Assembly (NCBI RefSeq): GCF_000955955.1
Contig: NZ_JYJG01000193.1
Coordinates: 1-21,413 of the forward strand
Direction of reading: 5' to 3'
DNA: 21,413 nucleotides
Source of the DNA: Lentzea aerocolonigenes
Lineage (GTDB): Bacteria; Actinomycetota; Actinomycetes; Mycobacteriales; Pseudonocardiaceae
Part shown: piece after piece, positions 15,175 to 21,413 of the stretch
Layout: every line of letters begins with the position of its first letter
How positions within the stretch are numbered: the stretch's first letter is position 1
Program-made: the position numbers and the translations under genes
The notes under the pieces: model-generated
Told to the model about the DNA's origin: nothing
The model's input: the letters and a program-made list of their open reading frames with translations, nothing else
Databases searched by the model: none

Positions 15175-15843
15175 TCAGGCCGCGGGTTCACCCAGGTACG
15201 GCAACCACTGCGGATCAGCCTCGGTCACCCCGGCGAGCAGCCGCCAGTGCTGGCCACGCGGCGCCGCGGGTATGACGCGCAGCCGCCAGCCCAGTTCGGA
15301 CAGCAGCTTGTCCGCCTTGCGGTGGTTGCACTTCGCACAGCAGGCGACGCAGTTGGTCCAGGTGTGAGGTCCGCCACGCGAGCGCGGCACGACGTGGTCG
15401 ATCGTCTCGGCCCGCCCGCCGCAGTAGGCACAGCGATAACGGTCGCGCTGCATGAGCCCGGCGCGGGTCATCGGCACGCGGCCGCGATAAGGCACGCGCA
15501 CGTAGGTGCTCAGCCGGATCACGGACGGCACGAGCACCTCGGACTTGGACGAGTGCAGCACCAGCCCGGAAGCGTCTCCGTGCACGACTTCGGCCTTGCC
15601 GCACACCACCAGCACGACCGCCCGGCGCAGTGACAAGGCCGTGAGCGGCTCGAACGTGGCGTTCAGCAGCAGAACTTTGCGTCTTCCCCAGGGGAAAACC
15701 GCCGGCGTCGGACCGGAACCTCCCCCATCTCGATCCCCATCCGGTACCGCCCGCAGCTCGGGCTGATTTCGGCATGGGGGGACCGTCGGCGCCGTCTCGC
15801 CTGGTAGCGAGCCGCCGATAGGGGTCGGTTGTCGGTCTGGCAC
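15175..15843 (-). CDS. HNH endonuclease
   Basis: A 222-residue HNH-family nuclease, equivalent by position and type to M. tuberculosis Rv2469c (memory). The first 50 or so residues are Pro/Gly-rich and probably disordered. The conserved part begins at VLLLNATFEPLTALSLRRAV. The nuclease site has Cys138-x2-Cys141 and Cys169-x2-Cys172 as likely zinc ligands, with Asp149-His150 (IDHVVPRSRGG) as the catalytic pair, Asn164 and His174. GTG at 15843 has GGAGG seven bases upstream on the minus strand. Many actinobacteria carry this as a single chromosomal gene; its physiological DNA target is unknown. It is convergent with the repeat-protein gene, with 17 bases between the two stops and no obvious terminator. 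Confidence 0.93.
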   Translation of the reverse strand: MPDRQPTPIGGSLPGETAPTVPPCRNQPELRAVPDGDRDGGGSGPTPAVFPWGRRKVLLLNATFEPLTALSLRRAVVLVVCGKAEVVHGDASGLVLHSSKSEVLVPSVIRLSTYVRVPYRGRVPMTRAGLMQRDRYRCAYCGGRAETIDHVVPRSRGGPHTWTNCVACCAKCNHRKADKLLSELGWRLRVIPAAPRGQHWRLLAGVTEADPQWLPYLGEPAA

Positions 15844-15894
15844 GCGACCACCTCCACCGGTTCAGCCATAGGAGACCACATTTACCAGCAAAAA

Positions 15895-15906
15895 ATCACG
15901 TGTGAT
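15895..15906. promoter_or_regulatory. ATCAC-GT-GTGAT inverted repeat in the HNH/peptidase divergent region
   Basis: The 152-base gap between the divergent HNH and peptidase genes contains ATCAC (15895-15899) and GTGAT (15902-15906) as inverted arms. A further GTGTGATC occurs near 15925. This may be an operator serving either gene. The remainder of the gap shows no gene. Confidence 0.25.
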
Positions 15907-15982
15907 AAGTGACGCGTCATGGATGTGTGATCAAACCCGGGGTCAACCAGCTCCCTAAACGGAAGTGGTTTTCATCGCCCGG

Positions 15983-15988
15983 TACCCT
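15983..15988 (+). promoter_or_regulatory. Candidate -10 element for leaderless prolyl oligopeptidase mRNA
   Basis: TACCCT fits the actinobacterial -10 consensus TANNNT and ends seven bases before the GTG at 15996, the spacing expected if transcription starts at the start codon. The GTG lacks a convincing Shine-Dalgarno, which fits leaderless translation. No good -35 is visible. Confidence 0.4.
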
Positions 15989-15995
15989 TGACAAG

Positions 15996-18092
15996 GTGAC
16001 AGAGGCTCCTTCCACTCCGCTGCCTGCGACGATCTCCTACCCGTTCGCCGAGCGGCTAAACCTCGTCGAGCAGATTCACGGTCGCGACGTCGCCGATCCG
16101 TACCGCTGGCTCGAGGACACGGCAGACCCCCGCACCGCGGAGTGGTCGCAGGCGCAGGACGCGCTCACGCGGTCCTGGTTGGACGCGATGCCCGGCCGCG
16201 CTCGCCTCGGCAGCAGGCTCAAGGAACTGATGCGCACGGGGTCGGTGTCGACGCCGGTCTGGCGCGCGGGCAGGGCGTTCTTCACCCGCCGCGGTCCCGA
16301 GCAGGACCACCCCGTCGTCGTGGTGCGCGAGGCCGACGGCACCGAACGCGTGCTGCTGGACGTGAGCGTGCTCGACCCGTCCGGCAGGACCACTTTGGAC
16401 AGCTGGTCGCCGAGCCTCGAGGGCAAGCGCCTGGCGTACCAGGTGTCCGTGGGCGGCAACGAGCACTCGCTGCTGCACGTGATCGACGTCGACTCCGGCG
16501 AGCTCGTCGAAGGGCCGATCGACAGGTGCCGCTACTCCTCGATCGGCTGGCTGCCGGGCGGCGAGGAGTTCTTCTACGTCCGCCAGCTCGACCCGGCGCT
16601 GCTGCCAGAGGACGAGAAGCTGTTCCACCGCCGCGTGTGGCGTCACCGCGTGGGCACGGACCCGGAGACGGACCTCAACGTGCACGGCGAGGGCCAGGCG
16701 CACACCTTCTACTACACGCTGAACGTCTCGCACGACGGTCGCTGGCTGGTCGTGAGTGGCGCGCCCAGCACGCTGAAGCACGACTCGGTGTGGATCGCGG
16801 ACCTGCACGGTGACGCCGCGCTCAAGCCGGTGATCCTGACCGAGGCCGGCGTGCAGTGCTCCGCGTCCGTCGCCCGTGACGGCAGGCTCTACCTGCACAC
16901 CAACCACAACGCGCCCCGGCAGCGCCTCTGCGTCGCCGACCCGGAGCACCCCACCGAGTGGACCGAGCTGATCAGCGAGGAACCGGACTCGGTGCTCGAC
17001 GGCGTGCGCTGGCTCAACGGCGACCTCGTGGTGCTGAGGACCAGGCACGCGGTGTCCGAACTGCACCTGCACGACGCCACGACCGGCGCGCACAAGCAGG
17101 AGATCCCGCTGCCCGGCACGGGTTCGCTGCACGGCATGTCCGTTGTGGACGCTCAGACCGACCACGACCGGGACACGGTGTGGTTCGGGTGGACGGACTT
17201 CGTGACGCCGCAGTCGGTGTTCCGCTTCTCCGCCACCACCGGCGAAACCGTGCTGCACGAGGCCGCGCCCGGCCGTGTCGAACTGCCGACGGTCACCACG
17301 CAGCAGATCGCGTACACGTCCAAGGACGGCACGACGGTGCGCATGTTCGTCGTGAGCGGCGAGCAGAAGCCCGACCTGCCCCGTCCCGCGCTGCTCACCG
17401 GCTACGGCGGCTTCGCGATCGGCCGCGGCCCCGGCTACAGCGCGACCACGCTGGCGTGGGTCGAAGCAGGCGGCGTGTGGGTGCACGTGTCGTTGCGCGG
17501 CGGCGACGAGGAAGGCGAGGAGTGGCACGTCGCGGGCATGCGCGCCAACAAGCAGAACGTGTTCGACGACTTCCACGCCGCCGCGGAACGCCTGGTGCGG
17601 GACGGCTGGACCACGCCGCAGCAGCTGGCGATCATGGGCGGCTCCAACGGCGGGCTGCTCGTGGGTGCCGCGCTGACGCAGCGCCCTGAGCTCTACGCGG
17701 CCGTGGTGTGCTCAGCGCCACTGCTCGACATGGTGCGCTACGAGAACTTCCTGCTCGGACGCCTGTGGGCCGACGAGTATGGCAGCGCAAGCGTTTCCGA
17801 GGAGCTCGGCTGGCTGCTCTCCTACTCTCCGTATCACCGAGTGGTAACGGATGTTGAGTACCCTTCCGTCTTGTTCACGGTGTTCGAGTCGGATTCTCGG
17901 GTGGACCCCAACCACGCCAGGAAGATGTGCGCGGCACTCCAGCACGCGTCGTCGAGTGATCCGACCAAGCACCCGGTGCTGATCCGCCGCGAGACCGAGG
18001 TCGGTCACGCGGGCAGGTCGGTCAGCCGGACCGTTGCTCTCGCCGTGGACCAGCTGACGTTTCTCGCGAATGCCACTGGCATGGAGTTGTAG
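15996..18092 (+). CDS. Prolyl oligopeptidase family serine peptidase (S9A)
   Basis: A 698-residue peptidase cleaving short peptides after proline or, in oligopeptidase B relatives, basic residues. The N-terminus carries the family signature DPYRWLED (about 29-36) before a beta-propeller region (about 70-400). The alpha/beta-hydrolase domain follows, with LTGYGGF, the nucleophile Ser550 in GGSNGG, Asp633 in ESDSRVDP and His671 in VGHAGR; the Ser-Asp-His order and spacing match pig prolyl oligopeptidase. The GTG at 15996 gives MTEAPSTPLP, just before the conserved YPFAERLNLVEQIHG; an upstream ATG at 15909 would add 29 unrelated residues. There is no signal peptide, so it is cytoplasmic. The mscS gene follows after 14 bases, probably co-transcribed. 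Confidence 0.95.
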   Translation: MTEAPSTPLPATISYPFAERLNLVEQIHGRDVADPYRWLEDTADPRTAEWSQAQDALTRSWLDAMPGRARLGSRLKELMRTGSVSTPVWRAGRAFFTRRGPEQDHPVVVVREADGTERVLLDVSVLDPSGRTTLDSWSPSLEGKRLAYQVSVGGNEHSLLHVIDVDSGELVEGPIDRCRYSSIGWLPGGEEFFYVRQLDPALLPEDEKLFHRRVWRHRVGTDPETDLNVHGEGQAHTFYYTLNVSHDGRWLVVSGAPSTLKHDSVWIADLHGDAALKPVILTEAGVQCSASVARDGRLYLHTNHNAPRQRLCVADPEHPTEWTELISEEPDSVLDGVRWLNGDLVVLRTRHAVSELHLHDATTGAHKQEIPLPGTGSLHGMSVVDAQTDHDRDTVWFGWTDFVTPQSVFRFSATTGETVLHEAAPGRVELPTVTTQQIAYTSKDGTTVRMFVVSGEQKPDLPRPALLTGYGGFAIGRGPGYSATTLAWVEAGGVWVHVSLRGGDEEGEEWHVAGMRANKQNVFDDFHAAAERLVRDGWTTPQQLAIMGGSNGGLLVGAALTQRPELYAAVVCSAPLLDMVRYENFLLGRLWADEYGSASVSEELGWLLSYSPYHRVVTDVEYPSVLFTVFESDSRVDPNHARKMCAALQHASSSDPTKHPVLIRRETEVGHAGRSVSRTVALAVDQLTFLANATGMEL

Positions 18093-18106
18093 GAGGACAC
18101 GACCAC

Positions 18107-19018
18107 GTGTTGGCGCAGAGCCCGGTGGACGACGCCGCGAACAAGACCGCTCAGGCGATCGAGTTCTTCGAGAAGTACGGGCCGGACATCATCGCGGGCG
18201 CGATCAAGATCGTCGTGATCCTGATCGCCGCCTTCGTGATCAGGGCACTGCTGCGCAAGGTCATCGACCGGATCACGACACCGGGCAAAGAGGGCAAGAA
18301 GCCTGGCCTGCTCAAGCCGCTGCGCGAACGTGCTCCGCAGGCGCTCGGGAACCTGATCTCCGAGCGCCGTGAGCAACGTGCGAAGACCATCGGCTCGGTG
18401 CTGAAGTCGATCGTCACGATCCTCGTGTTCGGCATAGCGTTCCTCGAGATCATGATCGTGCTGACGCTCGACATCACGCCGGTGCTGACCTCGGCGGGCA
18501 TCCTCGGCGTCGCCATCGGCTTCGGCGCGCAGAACCTGGTGAAGGACTTCCTGTCCGGCATGTTCATGCTGATGGAGGACCAGTACGGCGTCGGCGACGT
18601 CGTCGACCTCGGCCCGTCGATCACCGGCACGGTCGAGGCGGTCGCCCTGCGCACCACGACGATCCGTGACACCGGCGGCACGGTCTGGTACGTCCGCAAC
18701 GGCGAGATCCTGCGCGTCGGCAACTCGTCGCAGGGCTTCGCGGTCGCGGTCGTCGACCTGCCGCTGAGCTACGGCGCGAACCTCGCCGAGGCCACCAAGG
18801 TGCTGGAGCGCACCGTCGCCGAGGTGGCGGAGATGGATCCGGTCAAGACGGACATCACGGCGAAGCCCGAGGTGCTCGGTGTGGAGAAGTTCACACCGGA
18901 CAACATCACGCTGCGGGTGACCGTGAAGACGCGGCCCGGACGTCAGTGGGCGGTCCAGCGAAACCTCCGTGCGCAGCTCATGCCCGCCCTGGAGGAAGCA
19001 GGCTTCACCGCCAAGTGA
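18107..19018 (+). CDS. mscS: MscS-family small-conductance mechanosensitive channel
   Basis: A 303-residue inner-membrane channel that opens under membrane tension to release solutes on hypo-osmotic shock. Membrane segments lie at about 27-49 and 96-120, followed by the pore helix TM3 at roughly 123-157 with the diagnostic [19 protein letters not shown] pattern of small residues. The beta domain ([10 protein letters not shown], then [16 protein letters not shown] and VRNGEI) and a C-terminal alpha/beta domain follow, as in E. coli MscS. A long basic linker separates the first two membrane segments. GTG at 18107 is 10 bases after AGGAGG, which overlaps the stop of the upstream peptidase gene, indicating a shared transcript. 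The ending FTAK is complete. Confidence 0.96.
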   Translation: MLAQSPVDDAANKTAQAIEFFEKYGPDIIAGAIKIVVILIAAFVIRALLRKVIDRITTPGKEGKKPGLLKPLRERAPQALGNLISERREQRAKTIGSVLKSIVTILVFGIAFLEIMIVLTLDITPVLTSAGILGVAIGFGAQNLVKDFLSGMFMLMEDQYGVGDVVDLGPSITGTVEAVALRTTTIRDTGGTVWYVRNGEILRVGNSSQGFAVAVVDLPLSYGANLAEATKVLERTVAEVAEMDPVKTDITAKPEVLGVEKFTPDNITLRVTVKTRPGRQWAVQRNLRAQLMPALEEAGFTAK

Positions 19019-19094
19019 GGTCGAACACCCATTCGAGACGGCCAATCACCGGGGCGCCCTGCACGCGGTGGCTCGCGTGAGTCAGGATGGGTGG

Positions 19095-19478
19095 GTGGGC
19101 AACCCCGTGAGCTTCTTCGAACAGGTCGGTGGCGAGGAGACGTTCCACCGCATCGTCGCGCGCTTCTACAAAGAGGTGAAGGCCGACGAGATCCTCCTCC
19201 CCCTGTACCCGGAAGAGGACCTCGGACCTGCGGAGGAGCGCCTACGGCTGTTCCTCATGCAGTACTGGGGCGGCCCCCACACCTACTCGGAGAACCGGGG
19301 CCACCCGAGGCTGCGGATGCGGCACGTACCGTTCAAGATCGGCCCGATCGAGCGCGACGCGTGGCTGCGCTGCATGCGGATCGCCGTCGATGAGGCCGGC
19401 CTGGACGAGGCCCACCGCAAGCAGCTCTGGGAGTACCTGGAGATGGCCGCGAACAGCCTGATGAACGCCTGGTCTTGA
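19095..19478 (+). CDS. glbO: Group II truncated haemoglobin O
   Basis: A 127-residue haem protein of the trHbO type, binding O2 and probably detoxifying peroxide or NO near the membrane, as proposed for mycobacteria. It aligns with M. tuberculosis GlbO with an offset of two residues: B10 Tyr25 (RFYKEV), CD1 Tyr38 (LYPEEDL), proximal F8 His77 (RMRHVPF) and the group II signature G8 Trp90 (RDAWLRC). [19 protein letters not shown] matches the family almost perfectly. Three in-frame GTG starts are possible (19077, 19095, 19107); I chose 19095 because it gives the same length as the mycobacterial protein, but ribosome-site evidence is weak. It is followed after 57 bases by the alpha-glucosidase, the same order as Rv2470-Rv2471. 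Confidence 0.96.
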   Translation: MGNPVSFFEQVGGEETFHRIVARFYKEVKADEILLPLYPEEDLGPAEERLRLFLMQYWGGPHTYSENRGHPRLRMRHVPFKIGPIERDAWLRCMRIAVDEAGLDEAHRKQLWEYLEMAANSLMNAWS

Positions 19479-19535
19479 TCGCCCATCACCCGATCGGGCC
19501 CAATCGCCGCGAGACGTAAGGCAGGATGACCCCCC

Positions 19536-21128
19536 GTGCGACGATCCTCCGACCTCAACCCCGAGATCGCCGAAGAGTCCGCCTGGTGGCGTGACGCCGT
19601 CTTCTACCAGGTGTACGTGCGTTCCTTCGCCGACTCCAACGGCGACGGCGTCGGCGACCTCGAGGGCATCCGGTCCCGTCTCGGCTACCTGGAACTGCTC
19701 GGGGTCGACGCCCTGTGGCTCACCCCGTTCTACCGCTCGCCGATGGCCGACCACGGCTACGACGTCGCCGACCCGCGCGACGTCGACCCGCTGTTCGGCG
19801 ACCTGGCCGCGTTCGACCGGCTGGTGGCGGACGCGCACGAGCACAACATCCGGGTGACCGTCGACCTGGTCCCGAACCACACGAGCGACCTGCACGAGTG
19901 GTTCCAGGAGGCCCTGCACGCCGGTCCGGGCAGCATGGAACGCGCCCGCTACATCTTCCGCGAGGGCCGCGGCTTCGACGGCTCGCAGCCGCCGAACAAC
20001 TGGGTGTCCGTCTTCGGCGGCCCTGCCTGGACCCGCGTGCCCGACGGCCAGTGGTACCTGCACCTGTTCGCGCCGGAGCAGCCCGACCTCAACTGGGACC
20101 ACCCGGAGGTCCGCGCCGACCTGGAGCACACGCTGCGGTTCTGGCTGGACCGCGGTGTCGACGGCTTCCGCATCGACGTGGCGCACGGCATGGCCAAGCC
20201 AGAAGGCCTGCCGGACATGGAGATCAAGGTGCAGGCGCCGGGTGTGCTGTCCGACGACGCGCACGACCCGCGGTTCGACAACGACGGCGTGCACGAGATC
20301 CACCGCATGATCCGCAAGGTCATGGACGGCTACCCCGGCACGATGGCCGTCGGCGAGATCTGGGTGAAGGACGACGAGCGGTTCGCCGCCTACGTCCGCC
20401 CCGACGAGCTGCACCTGGGCTTCAACTTCCGCCTGGTCGAGGCCGGCTTCGACGCCGACGCCGTCCGTTCGGCGATCGAGCACTCGCTGGGTGCGGTGGC
20501 TTTGTCCGGCACGCCCGCCACGTGGACGCTGTCCAACCACGACGTCGCACGGCACGTGACCCGCTACGGCGGCGGCGCGCTGGGCGAGCAGCGGGCCCGC
20601 GCGATGACGCTGGTCGAGCTGGCGCTGCCGGGCGTGATCTACCTGTACAACGGCGAAGAGCTCGGCCTGCCGAACGTGGAACTGCCGGACTGGGCCCTGC
20701 AGGACCCGACCTGGGAGCGCTCCGGCCACACCGAGCGCGGCCGGGACGGCTGCCGCGTGCCGATCCCGTGGGAGGGCACGACGCCGCCGTTCGGGTTCTC
20801 GACGGCCGTGAACACCTGGCTGCCGCAGCCGAACGAGTGGGACCACCTCACCGCGGAAGCACAGCTGGAGGACCCCGGTTCGATGCTGTCGCTGTACCGG
20901 GAGGCTTTGGAGCACCGGAAGTCCAACACGTCGTTCGCGGGCGACGAGCTGGAGTGGTACGGCGCCCCGGCCGGGTGTTTCGCGTTCCGGCGCAAGGGTG
21001 GCGGGCTGATCTGCGCGCTGAACACGTCCGGTGCTTCCGTGCCGCTGCCGCCCGGTCAGGTGCTGTTGTCGTCCGGTCCGATGGACGGCGACCAGCTGCC
21101 GCCTGACACGGCCGTCTGGCTGGTCTGA
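19536..21128 (+). CDS. aglA: GH13 alpha-glucosidase
   Basis: A 530-residue cytoplasmic glycoside hydrolase of family 13, probably an alpha-1,4 or alpha-1,6-glucosidase acting on maltose, maltooligosaccharides or related sugars. The (beta/alpha)8 barrel motifs are present in order: DLVPNHTS (region I), GFRIDVAHG with nucleophile Asp214 (region II), VGEIWV with acid/base Glu274 (region III) and TLSNHDVARH with Asp336 (region IV). The N-terminus AVFYQVYVRSFADSNGDGVGDLEGI is typical of oligo-1,6-glucosidase relatives and carries the DxNxDGxGD calcium-type loop. A small C-terminal beta domain ends at WLV. GTG at 19536 is the first start after AGGCAGGA. By order and similarity it corresponds to M. 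tuberculosis Rv2471 (aglA). Confidence 0.95.
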   Translation: MRRSSDLNPEIAEESAWWRDAVFYQVYVRSFADSNGDGVGDLEGIRSRLGYLELLGVDALWLTPFYRSPMADHGYDVADPRDVDPLFGDLAAFDRLVADAHEHNIRVTVDLVPNHTSDLHEWFQEALHAGPGSMERARYIFREGRGFDGSQPPNNWVSVFGGPAWTRVPDGQWYLHLFAPEQPDLNWDHPEVRADLEHTLRFWLDRGVDGFRIDVAHGMAKPEGLPDMEIKVQAPGVLSDDAHDPRFDNDGVHEIHRMIRKVMDGYPGTMAVGEIWVKDDERFAAYVRPDELHLGFNFRLVEAGFDADAVRSAIEHSLGAVALSGTPATWTLSNHDVARHVTRYGGGALGEQRARAMTLVELALPGVIYLYNGEELGLPNVELPDWALQDPTWERSGHTERGRDGCRVPIPWEGTTPPFGFSTAVNTWLPQPNEWDHLTAEAQLEDPGSMLSLYREALEHRKSNTSFAGDELEWYGAPAGCFAFRRKGGGLICALNTSGASVPLPPGQVLLSSGPMDGDQLPPDTAVWLV

Positions 21129-21134
21129 GCGGAC

Positions 21135-21394
21135 TGTCGGACCCGCTGGATCCGTTGGGTTCTACCGATTTGGTGACCGGGGTGGACACGCGTGCCGTGC
21201 CCGCCCTGGTTTGCTGATGGCGTCTGCAAGTACCACCAAACCATGATCGAATCGCCTCTAACGACACCCGAACTGACGACGTGCGGCTTGTCGGGCTGTT
21301 GGGTGTGCTCAGCGGCCTGTTGATGTTGGTTTGGCGGTACTTGCAGACGCCTGGTCGTTTGGCGGCGATCTTGTCGGACCCTCTGAGTACGTTG
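21135..21394. repeat. Imperfect 23-bp direct repeats bracketing the terminal region
   Basis: The segment at 21135-21157, starting TGTCGGACCC, recurs at 21372-21394 with 19 of 23 bases identical; both end in CGTTG. The copies bracket the inverted-repeat element between them. The divergence is too great for a recent target duplication, so they may be two copies of an interspersed motif or the ends of an older composite insertion. Confidence 0.5.
21219..21351. mobile_element. Candidate miniature element with 24-25 bp inverted ends
   Basis: Inverted arms at 21219-21243 and 21327-21351 match at 24 of 25 bases (the outer ends read GGCGTCTGCAAGTACC and its inverse with one internal difference). They enclose 83 bases without any convincing ORF. 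A total length of 133 bases with near-perfect terminal inverted repeats resembles a MITE-like non-autonomous element. Alternatives are a long-range hairpin or terminator for the glucosidase gene, 90 bases upstream. No clear target-site duplication was found directly at its ends. Confidence 0.45.
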
Positions 21395-21413
21395 AAACGC
21401 AGGGGTTCCCAGC

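Noticed and set aside
19489..19498. CCCGATCGGG palindrome between glbO and the glucosidase gene as a sugar-repressor operator
   Set aside because: A 10-base GC-rich palindrome is expected often by chance in this genome, and no repressor gene or second site supports it.
21056..21244. Short open frames on both strands in the last 285 bases
   Set aside because: They cross the end of the glucosidase gene or the inverted repeat, lack ribosome sites and show no recognisable motif.

Overview
The window is high-GC actinobacterial DNA. Features pointing that way are GTG/TTG starts, GC-rich third codon positions, a mycothiol-linked Rv2466c-type protein, an Eis-type acetyltransferase, a DUF5130 protein and a group II truncated haemoglobin. 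Gene content and codon use suggest a filamentous member of the Pseudonocardiaceae/Actinosynnemataceae group (Lentzea or Saccharothrix-like); this is inference. From memory, a subset of the genes follows Mycobacterium tuberculosis Rv2464c to Rv2471: rpiB/nei2, the Rv2466c protein, pepN, the DUF5130 protein with a small membrane protein, an HNH nuclease, glbO and the GH13 glucosidase. The other genes look like lineage-specific additions within that conserved backbone. No tRNA, rRNA, CRISPR array, transposase or phage gene was seen.

Layout. 49-1358 (minus): a metallo-beta-lactamase fold hydrolase, coupled by GTGA overlap behind a ComB-type 2-phosphosulfolactate phosphatase. 1386-2641 (plus): rpiB and nei2, overlapping by one base. 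2739-7739 (minus): a membrane protein with a Gly/Asp/Met-rich tail, an Eis-like acetyltransferase, an aldehyde dehydrogenase, an AlkA-type HhH protein and an Rv2466c-type thioredoxin-fold protein. 7913-11954 (plus): pepN with a strong terminator, then a 50-residue ORF and two tandem paralogous GNAT genes. 11941-14386 (minus, transcribed leftwards): an MFS transporter, an 81-residue membrane protein, a DUF5130 protein, a terminator and a Tdi1-like (DUF1851) protein.

The most unusual locus is 14594-15157 (plus). It encodes a 187-residue protein made almost entirely of 19 tandem copies of an 8-9 residue unit with an invariant Asp-Ser-Val-Arg-Ile-Thr core. The core never changes, but its codons vary widely, including switches between TCN and AGC serine codons, so the protein sequence is under selection. 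The last nine copies form three higher-order blocks of 26 residues. The gene has a perfect Shine-Dalgarno sequence and a structured upstream region shared with the divergent MFS gene. I do not recognise the family.

15175-21128: an HNH endonuclease (minus), then on the plus strand a prolyl oligopeptidase, an MscS channel, glbO and an alpha-glucosidase. The last 285 bases carry no convincing gene. They hold a 25-bp inverted repeat enclosing 83 bp, bracketed by an imperfect 23-bp direct repeat, resembling a small non-autonomous element.
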